Source of the DNA: Rhodobacterales bacterium
GTDB taxonomy: Bacteria > Pseudomonadota > Alphaproteobacteria > Rhodobacterales > Rhodobacteraceae
Direction of reading: 5' to 3'
Length of the DNA: 35,606 bases
NCBI GenBank assembly: GCA_017303485.1
Contig: JAFLCY010000032.1
Location: forward strand, 1-35,606
Shown: positions 28,722-35,606 of the stretch, in pieces
Layout of the letters: the number at the start of each line of letters is the position of its first letter
Numbering within the stretch: position 1 is the stretch's first letter
Position numbers and translations under genes: made by a program
The notes under the pieces: generated by a model
Told to the model about the DNA's origin: nothing
The model's input: only the letters and a program-made list of their open reading frames with translations
Databases searched by the model: none

Positions 28722-29192
28722 TCAGACCCGGTGATAGGGTGATCCGGCCAGGATCGTCGCCGCGCGATACAGCTGTTCGGCCAGCATCACCCTGACCAGC
28801 ATGTGCGGCCAGACCATCCGGCCGAAGCTGACTGCCAGATCGGCCCGGTCGCGCAAGCCCGGGTCCACCCCGTCCGCCCCGCCGATGACGAAGGCCGCGT
28901 CCTGCCGTCCGCCATCGCGCCACCGGGCCAGCATGTCCGCCAGTTCCGGGCTGGACAGCGTCTTGCCGCGTTCGTCCAGCACGCACAGGGCCGCGCCGTC
29001 AGGGATCGCGCGGGACAGAAGCGCGCCCTCCGCCGCCTTGCCGCCGCCCTTCTTGTCCTCGACCTCATGCTCGGTTGCCGGGCCAAGGCCAAGGGGCCGC
29101 CCGGTGCGATCAAGCCGTTGCAGGTAGTCGTCCACGAGATCGCGCTCTGGCCCCGACCGAAGGCGGCCCACGGCGCAGAGGTGCAGCCGCAT
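28722..29192 (-). CDS. rlmH: 23S rRNA pseudouridine(1915) N3-methyltransferase
   Basis: SPOUT-fold methyltransferase acting on 23S rRNA helix 69 in the assembled ribosome. The protein is 156 residues, the usual length. MRLHLCAVGRLRSGPERDLV is the family opening, LLSRAIPDGAALCVLDERGKTLSS follows, and FVIGGADGVDPGLR plus VRVMLAEQLYRAATILAGSPYHR are the knotted SAM-binding signatures. The ATG shares its A with the rsfS TGA stop (TGATG), as expected for the common rsfS-rlmH pair. A longer start upstream would lie inside rsfS. Confidence 0.95.
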   Translation of the reverse strand: MRLHLCAVGRLRSGPERDLVDDYLQRLDRTGRPLGLGPATEHEVEDKKGGGKAAEGALLSRAIPDGAALCVLDERGKTLSSPELADMLARWRDGGRQDAAFVIGGADGVDPGLRDRADLAVSFGRMVWPHMLVRVMLAEQLYRAATILAGSPYHRV

Positions 29193-29614
29193 CAGGCCTT
29201 GGCGGCGCGGGTCGTGCCCGCCGGCAGCCACATCTTCTCAAGCTGGTAAAACTCGCGCACTTCCGGGCGGAAGACATGGACGATCACGTCGCCCGCGTCG
29301 ATCAGCACCCAGTCGCCGGCCTCTTTGCCCTCCATGCGAACGGAAATCCGCATGTCCTGCTTCAGCCGGTCGGCCAGCTTTTCCGAGATCGCCGCAACCT
29401 GCCGCGAGGACCGGCCCGAGCAGATCACCATGTAATCCGCCACGTCCGACCGGCCGCGCAGGTCGATTTCGACGATATCCTCGGCCTTGTCGTCGTCGAC
29501 CGACTTCAGGACCAGGGCCAGGACGTCCTCGGAGCGATGCTCGGCAACGGCAGCTTCAGGGTTTTTCGGGCGCGGACCGACGGGCAGGCCGGTAGCGGGA
29601 TCAGAATGCGACAG
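29192..29614 (-). CDS. rsfS: Ribosome silencing factor, probable CTG start
   Basis: Binds L14 (uL14) and blocks subunit joining under starvation. The conserved core is DDDKAEDIVEIDLRGRSDVADYMVI then GRSSRQVAAISEKLADRLKQ and DAGDVIVHVFRPEVREFYQLEKMW, all typical. The start is unusual: no ATG lies upstream of the core. A full AGGAGG (29628-29623) is eight bases before an in-frame CTG (29614), giving 140 residues from SHSDPATGLP. The alternative is a GTG at 29680 with no ribosome site, giving 162 residues. I favour the CTG because of the perfect Shine-Dalgarno, but proof is lacking. It is coupled to rlmH by a TGATG overlap. Confidence 0.88.
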   Translation of the reverse strand: MSHSDPATGLPVGPRPKNPEAAVAEHRSEDVLALVLKSVDDDKAEDIVEIDLRGRSDVADYMVICSGRSSRQVAAISEKLADRLKQDMRISVRMEGKEAGDWVLIDAGDVIVHVFRPEVREFYQLEKMWLPAGTTRAAKA

Positions 29615-29720
29615 GACCTTGTCCTCCTGGGAAGCGCGGCAAAAGACCCCCGCGCCGGGCCTTCGGAACAAGACTAGCACCCGAAGACGCCAATCTCAAC
29701 CAAAGGCGGGCGGGTACGCT

Positions 29721-30281
29721 TTATTGCGCGGCTTGGCAAGGCTCGATGGCCGCAAGGCCGTTGGGGCCAAGCAGATCGGCCAGCCTGCCATCCGAGATGA
29801 GCGGCAGGAAACCTTCTGTCGGAGCAAGCCGGATCAGGACCGAACCCCTGGCGTCGGGCGCGGGGCCATCACCCAGGGCGCAGCCGCCGATCCCGAGGCC
29901 AAGCTGGCCCGTGGCCTTCCCTTCCCGCTTCCAGGTCGAGATTTCCGTCTGAAGCGCGCGCATCCGTTGGGCATCGGCAGCGGTGAGACCATACCGTCGC
30001 GCCGTGGCTTTGGCGGGAACGGCGATCCCCTCCGGCACCGGCCGGTCTTCCAGCGCGAAGCTGCCCTTCCGGGCCTCGTCCGCACGTTCGGCGCCGAATT
30101 CGAGCTTGGCCGAACCTGGTCGGACCGCAAGCCCTTCGGGCAGGATGACCACAAGTTCGATCCCTGCGGGATCGGCCGTCAGGGGATCAAGCCTTGCAAG
30201 GCGTTCGACAGTAGAGGGCGCAATCGCAGCACAGGCCGAGAGCGACAGGGCGGCCAGGCAGGACCGAGGGAAGGATAGCAT
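29721..30281 (-). CDS. Hypothetical lipoprotein
   Basis: A 186-residue protein with no family that I recognise. The N-terminus MLSFPRSCLAALSLSACAAIAP has a signal peptide and a lipobox (LSAC; Cys17), so it should be a lipid-anchored periplasmic protein. The mature part contains VERLARLDPLTADPAGIELVVILPEGLAV, an Arg/Glu-rich middle and a Gly-rich GQLGLGIGGCALGDG with a second Cys. Two further Cys (one near the C-terminus, EPCQAAQ) could form a disulfide. AAGGAG lies before the ATG. It is divergent from the DUF2975 gene across 72 bp that carry a palindrome, which may control both. Confidence 0.8.
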   Translation of the reverse strand: MLSFPRSCLAALSLSACAAIAPSTVERLARLDPLTADPAGIELVVILPEGLAVRPGSAKLEFGAERADEARKGSFALEDRPVPEGIAVPAKATARRYGLTAADAQRMRALQTEISTWKREGKATGQLGLGIGGCALGDGPAPDARGSVLIRLAPTEGFLPLISDGRLADLLGPNGLAAIEPCQAAQ

Positions 30282-30302
30282 TCACGAATCTCCTTTGACG
30301 GC

Positions 30303-30308
30303 TATAAT
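30303..30308 (+). promoter_or_regulatory. TATAAT -10 element before DUF2975
   Basis: A perfect TATAAT consensus in an AT-rich island. A weak -35, TTCACG (30281-30286), is 16 bp upstream. The downstream end overlaps the 21-bp palindrome by two bases. Transcription toward DUF2975-XRE would begin near 30315, inside the palindrome. Confidence 0.45.
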
Positions 30309-30327
30309 TTATTGTAATACAGTAAAT
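30307..30327. promoter_or_regulatory. 21-bp palindromic operator candidate
   Basis: Arms ATTTATTGTA and TACAGTAAAT are inverted around a central A with one mismatch in ten, centre 30317. It overlaps the TATAAT and the expected transcription start, a classical repressor position. The XRE protein encoded in the downstream operon is the likely ligand (autoregulation), but that is inference. Confidence 0.6.
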
Positions 30328-30353
30328 CATCATCATGAAAAGAGGGTTTCTCC

Positions 30354-30884
30354 ATGCCAGACCAAACACGCCTTGCCCGGCTTTCCGGGGCGCTTTACTG
30401 GGTGGCGCTGGTCCTCTCCGCCCTGTTGCCGGTCATCGTCCTGATCTATGCCGGCAAGGGGGTCAGCGATCCGGCCTCGCTGCTCAACCGTGCGCCGCTG
30501 GTGCCTGCGGCCACGCAAGTCACCACCTTGCAGGCCGGGCTGGTCGCCGCCGTCGCTCTGGTTTCGGTCATGCCGATGGTCGCCGCCCTGCGCGGTATGG
30601 TGCGGCTCTTTGCCGCCTATCGTGACGGCGAGGTGCTGAGCGGGGAGAATGCCGAAACCATCCTGGGCATCGGCCGCAATTTCCTGATCGTAGCAGGCTT
30701 CACCGTGCTGGTGCCGACGCTGCAGACCCTGATCCTAAGCTGGAACGCAGGCCAGCGGGTTCTCACCATCGGGCTGGATCAGGGGACGCTGGGCTTCCTT
30801 TTGGCAGCGGGGCTACTGACCGTGATCGGCTGGGCCATGCGCGAGGCGGCGGCGGTCAAGGCCGAGAACGCGGGGTTCGTCTGA
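30354..30884 (+). CDS. DUF2975 membrane protein
   Basis: A 176-residue inner membrane protein with four predicted helices (about 13-33, 58-79, 107-128, 144-161). RLFAAYRDGEVLSGENA (84-100) between TM2 and TM3 is the DUF2975 hallmark. The function of the family is unknown; its members are commonly paired with a small XRE regulator, as here (family knowledge). The start has AGAGGG seven bases before it. It ends with TGATG, sharing a base with the XRE start, so the two are translated together. The gene sits behind a strong -10 and a palindrome. Confidence 0.88.
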   Translation: MPDQTRLARLSGALYWVALVLSALLPVIVLIYAGKGVSDPASLLNRAPLVPAATQVTTLQAGLVAAVALVSVMPMVAALRGMVRLFAAYRDGEVLSGENAETILGIGRNFLIVAGFTVLVPTLQTLILSWNAGQRVLTIGLDQGTLGFLLAAGLLTVIGWAMREAAAVKAENAGFV

Positions 30885-31093
30885 TGCAGATCGTGGTCCG
30901 GCTGGATGTGATGCTGGCGCGGCGCAAGATGCGCTCGCGAGAGTTGGCGGAACGGATCGGCATCACCGAACAGAACCTGTCGCTTTTGAAGTCAGGCAAG
31001 GTGAAGGGCATCCGCTTCGACACGCTTGCTGCGATCTGTACCGCGCTGGAGTGTCAGCCAGGCGACATACTGGAGGCGGTGTCCGAAGCCTAG
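30884..31093 (+). CDS. Small XRE/YozG-type helix-turn-helix regulator
   Basis: A 69-residue DNA-binding protein consisting only of an XRE (Cro/C1-type) helix-turn-helix domain: MLARRKMRSRELAERIGITEQNLSLLKSG, then RFDTLAAICTALECQPGDIL. This YozG-like form is the standard partner of DUF2975 proteins. It overlaps the DUF2975 stop by one base. It probably represses its own operon through the palindrome at 30307-30327. Its TAG stop shares the palindromic CTAG with the mnmD stop on the opposite strand. Confidence 0.92.
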   Translation: MQIVVRLDVMLARRKMRSRELAERIGITEQNLSLLKSGKVKGIRFDTLAAICTALECQPGDILEAVSEA

Positions 31094-31758
31094 CCCAGCA
31101 CACCGGTCGACATGTGCCGCTTGCGCCCGAACCCAGGCTGGCGGGTGACCGTGAACCCGGCCTCGGCCAGTGCGCGGCGGACATGGCCGGCGGCGGTGTA
31201 GGTGGCGAAGGTCCCGCCGGGCGCGGTGTGGCGGGCGACCTCGGCCATCAGCTCCTCCGACCAAAGCTCGGGGTTCTTGGCGGGAGAGAACCCGTCGAGG
31301 AACCAGGCGTCGGCTGTGCCCTCCCAGCCGGCCAGCGTTTCGCGCGCGTCACCCAGAACGATCCGCGCCGTCAGACCCGGAAACTGCAACTCGGTCTCCC
31401 CCGCCTGCCACTGGCGCAGGAAGGGCTCCGCGACCCCGGCGACCTCGGGGAAGGCCGTCAGGGCGCGTGTGATGTCGGGCGCGGGCATCGGGAAAGCCTC
31501 AAAACTGGTGTAGTGCAAATGCCCCGGCCCGCGATGCGCCATGAGAACCGCCAGAAGGTTCAGCCCGGTTCCGAAGCCCAGTTCGGCGATGTGGAAGCCA
31601 TCGCGGAACCGCTCTGGCAGGTGGTTGCCGGTCAGGAACACATGCCGCGTCTCCTCCAGCCCGCCTGCCAGCGAGAAATAGGGGTCGTCGAACCGGCGCG
31701 AGACGGGGATCGTCCCGTCGCGCCAGTCCAGGTCGGGGGGCTGGTCGGGGCTTGGCAT
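31090..31758 (-). CDS. mnmD: tRNA 5-methylaminomethyl-2-thiouridine methyltransferase (stand-alone MnmC N-domain)
   Basis: SAM-dependent enzyme making mnm5(s2)U34 from nm5(s2)U34 in tRNA wobble positions. The protein is 222 residues and covers only the MnmC methyltransferase domain. AELGFGTGLNLLAVL is the SAM-binding loop, DAWFLDGFSPAKNPELWSEE is the MnmC/MnmD hallmark, and GGTFATYTAAGHVRRAL follows. In E. coli this is fused to an FAD oxidase domain; here a matching oxidase gene begins 44 bp away on the other strand. I chose the ATG MPSPDQPPDLDW, as the upstream in-frame stretch is antisense to the oxidoreductase gene. Confidence 0.93.
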   Translation of the reverse strand: MPSPDQPPDLDWRDGTIPVSRRFDDPYFSLAGGLEETRHVFLTGNHLPERFRDGFHIAELGFGTGLNLLAVLMAHRGPGHLHYTSFEAFPMPAPDITRALTAFPEVAGVAEPFLRQWQAGETELQFPGLTARIVLGDARETLAGWEGTADAWFLDGFSPAKNPELWSEELMAEVARHTAPGGTFATYTAAGHVRRALAEAGFTVTRQPGFGRKRHMSTGVLG

Positions 31759-31802
31759 CGGGGGTAGTCCTTTGGCCGGTGTGATGGGCTTGGGACGGCA
31801 GA

Positions 31803-32861
31803 ATGGCAAGGGTCGATGTAACGGTGCGCGGCGGCGGCATCTTCGGGCTGTCCATCGCCTGGGCCTGCCTTGCGCGCGGCGCGAAGGTTCGCGTGATCGA
31901 GACCGTCGCTTGGGGCGCAGGTTCCTCGGGCGGGCTGGTGGGCGCGCTGTCGCCGCATGTGCTGGAGGCCTGGAATGCCAAGAAGGCCTTCCAACTGGAA
32001 AGCCTGCTGATGGCCGCCGACTGGTGGGCGGCGGTCGAGGCGGCATCGGGCCTGCCTTCGGGCTATGCGCGGCTTGGTCGGTTGCAGCCGCTGGCCGACC
32101 TCCGCGCCGTCGAGGCCGCCCAGCGGCGGGCAACGGAGGCAGAGACGCTGTGGCAGGGCAGGGCGGTCTGGCAGGTCGTCCCGGCGACGGGGGCTTTCTG
32201 GGAACCACGGTCAGCAACCGGCTGGCTGGTCGAGGATACGCTTTCGGCCCGGCTTTCGCCCCGGATGGGACTGGCGGCATTGATCGCCGCGCTGAAAGCA
32301 GGCGGTGCCGAACTGGTCCTTGGTGAGGGAGACGAGCAGGGCGCGGTCATCCACGCCACGGGCCTCGCCGGGCTGGAGCATCTGTCGCAGGCCTTCGGCG
32401 CCCCGCTGGGGTCCGGCGTGAAGGGGCAGGCGCTTTCCCTGCGGTTCGACGCGCGCGACCAGCCGCAGCTTTTCGTCGACGGGCTGCATATCGTGCCCCA
32501 TGCCGACGGCTCCGTCGCCATCGGATCCACCTCCGAGGCAAGCTGGACCGGGGACGGTCCCGATGCGCAGCTTGATGGCCTGCTCGCCCGGGCCGTCGCT
32601 GCGGTGCCTGCGCTGGCCGGGGCCGAGGTGTTGGCCCGCTGGGCCGGTGTCCGCCCGAAGACAGCCAGCCGCGCCCCGGCGCTTGGGGGCTGGCCGGACC
32701 GCCCCGGGCACTTTGTCGCCAATGGCGGGTTCAAGATCGGCTTCGGCATGGCCCCGAAAGTGGCCGAGGTGATGGCCGATCTGGTGCTTGACGGCCGCGA
32801 TGCCATTCCGCCCGACTTCCGGCTGGATGCCCTGCTTCAGAAGGTGACCGGACGGCGATAG
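31803..32861 (+). CDS. FAD-dependent oxidoreductase (MnmC C-domain-like, DAO family)
   Basis: A 352-residue D-amino-acid-oxidase-fold enzyme. VTVRGGGIFGLSIAWACLARG (6-26) is the FAD dinucleotide loop with the following Glu (RVIE), GSSGGLVGALSPH is typical of this fold, and AIGSTSEASWTG plus FVANGGFKIGFGMAPKVAEVMAD form the second FAD region. It is divergent from mnmD by 44 bp. In MnmC the matching domain oxidises cmnm5(s2)U34 to nm5(s2)U34, the substrate of MnmD, so it probably does that here. Without that neighbour it would be called a general FAD oxidoreductase. Its last 25 bp overlap the GNAT gene tail-to-tail. Confidence 0.85.
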   Translation: MARVDVTVRGGGIFGLSIAWACLARGAKVRVIETVAWGAGSSGGLVGALSPHVLEAWNAKKAFQLESLLMAADWWAAVEAASGLPSGYARLGRLQPLADLRAVEAAQRRATEAETLWQGRAVWQVVPATGAFWEPRSATGWLVEDTLSARLSPRMGLAALIAALKAGGAELVLGEGDEQGAVIHATGLAGLEHLSQAFGAPLGSGVKGQALSLRFDARDQPQLFVDGLHIVPHADGSVAIGSTSEASWTGDGPDAQLDGLLARAVAAVPALAGAEVLARWAGVRPKTASRAPALGGWPDRPGHFVANGGFKIGFGMAPKVAEVMADLVLDGRDAIPPDFRLDALLQKVTGRR

Positions 32862-33298
32862 GTGATCGAGGTCGGGCGGTCGTAACCAGCATGCGCTGTG
32901 CGGCCCGTCTCGACGAAGCCCATCGCCTGAAACGCGGTCTGGTTCTCCACCAGTTCCACCCGCGTCTCCAGTTCCAGCGCCGAAAGCTGCAGGACCCTCG
33001 CCCTCTCCCCGGCCAGGTCGATCAGCCGCCGCGCCAGTCCCTGCCCGCGATGGCTGGCCACCACCGCCAGCTTGCCGACATAAAGCGCCCCGGGCTTGGG
33101 GGTCAGGAAGACGCAGGCCACCGGCGCGCCGATCAGCCAGATTTCCCCGACTTGCGTCTGCCGGGTCAGGGCCTCGGGCGTCAGCTTGTGAAGCGAGGAG
33201 GGCGGGTCGATCCGGCCCTCCATATAGGCAAATGCCTCGTGCAGAAGCGTCAGGATTGCAGGCCAAAAGGCCGGGTCTGTGGCAAGGCGCGGGGTCAT
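32837..33298 (-). CDS. GNAT-family N-acetyltransferase
   Basis: Acetyl-CoA-dependent acetyltransferase of 153 residues, acceptor unknown. YVGKLAVVASHRGQGLARRLIDLA is the acetyl-CoA-binding motif, LELETRVELVENQTAFQAMGFVETGRTAHAG is the C-terminal GNAT signature, and an HEAFAYMEGRIDPPSSL stretch opens the fold. I chose the ATG at 33298 (MTPRLATDPAFW) over a longer in-frame start lying in the gap before smc. It is divergent from smc. Its 3' end overlaps the FAD oxidoreductase gene by 25 bp. Confidence 0.9.
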   Translation of the reverse strand: MTPRLATDPAFWPAILTLLHEAFAYMEGRIDPPSSLHKLTPEALTRQTQVGEIWLIGAPVACVFLTPKPGALYVGKLAVVASHRGQGLARRLIDLAGERARVLQLSALELETRVELVENQTAFQAMGFVETGRTAHAGYDRPTSITYRRPVTF

Positions 33299-33389
33299 GG
33301 CGAGAGACTGCGCCAACACATGAACGACCACAAGCCCGCAACATCTTGGGGATAAGCCGGGGCAAACCGCCAAGATGCAGGGTGTCGGG

Positions 33390-33418
33390 TTGACTCCTGC
33401 GCCCCCGGGCGGGAACAT
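33390..33418 (+). promoter_or_regulatory. Weak candidate promoter of smc
   Basis: TTGACT (33390-33395) is a good -35, followed 17 bp later by GAACAT, a poor -10. The region between the GNAT gene start and smc (134 bp) contains no gene. Confidence 0.25.
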
Positions 33419-33432
33419 CGCACACCCGACTC

Positions 33433-35606
33433 GTGAGCAACCACTTGCGCCTGACCAAACTGCGCCTGAACGGCTTCAAAAGCTTTGTCGACCCCACGGA
33501 TCTGGTGATCCATGAGGGGCTGACCGGCGTTGTCGGCCCGAACGGCTGCGGCAAGTCGAACCTTCTGGAGGCGCTGCGCTGGGTCATGGGCGAGAACCGC
33601 CCCAGCGCCATGCGCGGCGGCGGGATGGAGGACGTGATCTTCAACGGCGCCGCCACCCGGGGCGCCCGGCACTTTGCCGAAGTGGCGCTGGTGATCGACA
33701 ATCAGGACCGGCTGGCGCCCTCGGGCTTCAACGATGCCGACCAGATCGAGATCGTCCGCCGGATCACCCGCGACGCAGGCTCCGCCTACCGTTTCAACAC
33801 CAAGGATGTCCGCGCGCGCGACGTGCAGATGCTGTTCGCCGATGCCTCGACCGGCTCGCATTCCCCGGCGCTGGTGCGGCAGGGGCAGATTTCCGAACTG
33901 ATCAACGCCAAGCCCAAGGCCCGCCGCCGGGTGCTGGAAGAGGCCGCCGGGATCAGCGGCCTTTACGCCCGGCGGCACGAGGCCGAGCTGAAACTGGCCG
34001 GGACCGAGCAGAACCTGACCCGCGTGGATGACGTGCTGGAAAATCTGGCGCAGCAGCTTTCGGTGCTGACCCGGCAGGCCAAGCAGGCGGCGCGCTACCG
34101 CGAGATTTCCGAGGAGTTGCGCAAGTCGGAAGGGATGCTCCTCTGGCGGCGCTGGCGCGAGGCGGACGAGGCACGGTCGCAGGCGGAAGGCGCACTGCGT
34201 GAACGCCTGATCGCGCAGGCTCAGGCCGAGGCGGCATCGCGCGGCGCGGGCAAGGCCCGCGAGGCGGCAGAGGATGCGCTGCCGCCGAAGCGCGAGGAAG
34301 AGGCGATTGCCAGCGCCATCTTGCAGCGCCTGGGGCTGCAACGTGACGCGCTTGGCGATCAGGAAGCGCGGGCGCTGGCGCAGATCGACACGCTCAGGGG
34401 CCGGATCGAGCAGCTTTCGCGCGATCTGGAGCGTGAGGCGGGCCTGAACCGCGACGCGGGTGAGGTGATCGAACGGCTGGACTGGGAGATCGAACAGCTT
34501 GCCCGCGCCCATGAGGGGCATGAAGACAAACTGGCCGAGGCGGTCGAAACCGCGCGGGAGGCGGGCGCGGTGCTGGCCGAACGCGAGACCGCGCTGTCCG
34601 AACTCACCGAGGACGCGGCCCGGCTTGCGGCCCGGCACCAGTCGACCCAGCGCCTGCTTGCGGATTCCCGTTCGGTGCTGGACCGCGCCGAGGAGCAGGC
34701 GACCTTTGCGCGGGAGACCGTGGACCTGGCCACCGACGCGCTTGCCGCTTCGGGTGAGGCTTTCGAGGCCGCTGAAGAGGCGCGAGAAGCCGCGCTTGGC
34801 GAGGGCGAGGCGACCGAGGCCGCGCTGGAAGCCGCCGAGGCCGCTCGGGCCGAGACTCAGGGCCGCGAGGCCGAGGCGCGGGCGGCACGGTCCTCTGCCG
34901 AGGGCGAGGCCAATGCGCTGCGCGCCGAGGTCGCGGCGCTGGCCAGGTTGGTGGAACGCGAGGCGCAGGCCGGGCATCAGCTTCTTGACCGGCTGGTGGT
35001 GACGCCGGGCTTTGAAAAGGCATTGGGCGCGGCGCTGGCGGATGATCTGCGCTCGCCCGAAGTTGGGGCGGCGGCGCGGTCCGGCTGGGCCGTGCTGGAA
35101 CCCTATGCCGAAGCACAGCCGCTGCCCAAAGGGGCAACAGCATTGTCCGCCGAGGTGCAGGGCCCCGCCGTTCTCGCCCGCCGCCTGTCGCAGATCGGTC
35201 TTGTCAGCCGCGAGCAGGGATTCGATTTGCAGGCCGGCCTGCGCCCCGGCCAGCGGCTCGTCAGCATCGAGGGCGATCTATGGCGCTGGGACGGCTTCCG
35301 CGCGGGGGCCGAGGACGCGCCCTCCGCCGCCGCGCTGCGTCTGCAGCAGTTGAACCGTCTGGTGCAGCTGAAACGCGACCTGGAAGACGTGGCGGCCCGC
35401 GCCGACGGCGCCCGGCAGGCGCATGAAGCCTTGCAGGCGCGGCTGGCGGACCTCGCATCCGCCGATACTCGCGCGCGCGAGGCCCGGCGGGCGGCAGATG
35501 CCGCTCGCGCCAAAGCTGAGAGCGATCTCGCGTTGCTCGCAGACAACTTCCGCGCCACCGTGGGAAAATTCAACCAGACGCCCGTCCTGCTCGCGGCAAA
35601 CGCCAA
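33433..35606 (+). CDS. smc: Chromosome segregation protein SMC, C-terminal part beyond window
   Basis: ATPase that organises and separates chromosomes as a ring-like dimer with ScpA/ScpB. About 724 residues of an expected 1150 are present. The head begins with LRLNGFKSFVDPTDLVIHEG and the Walker A GPNGCGKSNLLEALRW; GSHSPALVRQGQISELINAKP and RRRVLEEAAGISGLYARRHEA follow. A long Ala/Glu/Arg-rich coiled coil runs from about 170 to 510. The hinge comes next (VTPGFEKALGAALADDL, YAEAQPLPKGATALS, RPGQRLVSIEGDLWRWDG), then the second coil starts. The GTG at 33433 gives MSNHLRLTKL; a TTG four codons later gives MRLTKL, the more usual family opening. Neither has a strong ribosome site. No frameshift is seen. 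Confidence 0.93.
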   Translation, partial: MSNHLRLTKLRLNGFKSFVDPTDLVIHEGLTGVVGPNGCGKSNLLEALRWVMGENRPSAMRGGGMEDVIFNGAATRGARHFAEVALVIDNQDRLAPSGFNDADQIEIVRRITRDAGSAYRFNTKDVRARDVQMLFADASTGSHSPALVRQGQISELINAKPKARRRVLEEAAGISGLYARRHEAELKLAGTEQNLTRVDDVLENLAQQLSVLTRQAKQAARYREISEELRKSEGMLLWRRWREADEARSQAEGALRERLIAQAQAEAASRGAGKAREAAEDALPPKREEEAIASAILQRLGLQRDALGDQEARALAQIDTLRGRIEQLSRDLEREAGLNRDAGEVIERLDWEIEQLARAHEGHEDKLAEAVETAREAGAVLAERETALSELTEDAARLAARHQSTQRLLADSRSVLDRAEEQATFARETVDLATDALAASGEAFEAAEEAREAALGEGEATEAALEAAEAARAETQGREAEARAARSSAEGEANALRAEVAALARLVEREAQAGHQLLDRLVVTPGFEKALGAALADDLRSPEVGAAARSGWAVLEPYAEAQPLPKGATALSAEVQGPAVLARRLSQIGLVSREQGFDLQAGLRPGQRLVSIEGDLWRWDGFRAGAEDAPSAAALRLQQLNRLVQLKRDLEDVAARADGARQAHEALQARLADLASADTRAREARRAADAARAKAESDLALLADNFRATVGKFNQTPVLLAANA

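Noticed and set aside
30884-31093. XRE gene as an antitoxin
   Set aside because: Its partner is a four-helix DUF2975 membrane protein, a recognised pairing, and not a toxin of a known family.

Overview
The window is a GC-rich (about two-thirds by eye), densely packed chromosomal segment from an alphaproteobacterium, most probably a member of the Rhodobacteraceae (Rhodobacter, Gemmobacter, Tabrizicola or a relative). The evidence is a red-type (form IC) RuBisCO large subunit next to a Rhodobacter-style cbb gene set, the DapD/DapE succinylase lysine genes, an RbfA-TruB pair, a DUF1674 protein, and short hairpin repeats between genes. I see no rRNA, tRNA, CRISPR array, insertion sequence, prophage or plasmid gene. 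Most of the window is ordinary core chromosome.

Region 1 (1-9230) is a Calvin-Benson-Bassham operon on the minus strand. It is read cbbF (FBPase), cbbP (phosphoribulokinase), cbbT (transketolase), cbbG (GAPDH), pgk, cbbA (aldolase) and cbbL (RuBisCO large subunit, cut by the left edge). The regulator cbbR is divergent. Two LysR-type boxes lie in the 89-bp gap between cbbR and cbbF. The set covers CO2 fixation, 3-phosphoglycerate reduction and part of RuBP regeneration, and several genes overlap start-to-stop.

Region 2 (9270-13738) holds the minus-strand group rbfA - phosphodiester glycosidase-like gene - truB, then dapB (+), a small DUF1674 protein (-) and rsmB (+). Region 3 (13858-20451) is a minus-strand run: dapD, a small unknown gene, dapE, a GNAT acetyltransferase, rnr (RNase R) and an MltB-like lytic transglycosylase. 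Region 4 (20534-27493) has a LOG-family protein, a membrane-anchored NYN-type nuclease, a YcaQ-type DNA glycosylase, a CPA2 antiporter, a UbiH-type hydroxylase and an amidase.

Region 5 (27653-31093) has a porin-like outer membrane protein, rsfS-rlmH, a lipoprotein and a DUF2975-XRE membrane protein/regulator pair with a clear palindromic operator candidate. Region 6 (31090-35606) has mnmD and a divergent FAD oxidoreductase that together look like a split MnmC, a second GNAT protein and the first two thirds or so of smc, cut by the right edge.

The signals that the gene list does not explain are: a family of four hairpin repeats sharing the 9-mer CGTAGGGTG at gene ends; a hairpin followed by GAGTATTTnGGAAAAGAGC, found twice on the minus strand between genes; a tandem ATGCATGGAA repeat; the 21-bp palindrome in front of DUF2975-XRE; and an apparent CTG start codon for rsfS. 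I found no convincing new defence or mobile system.
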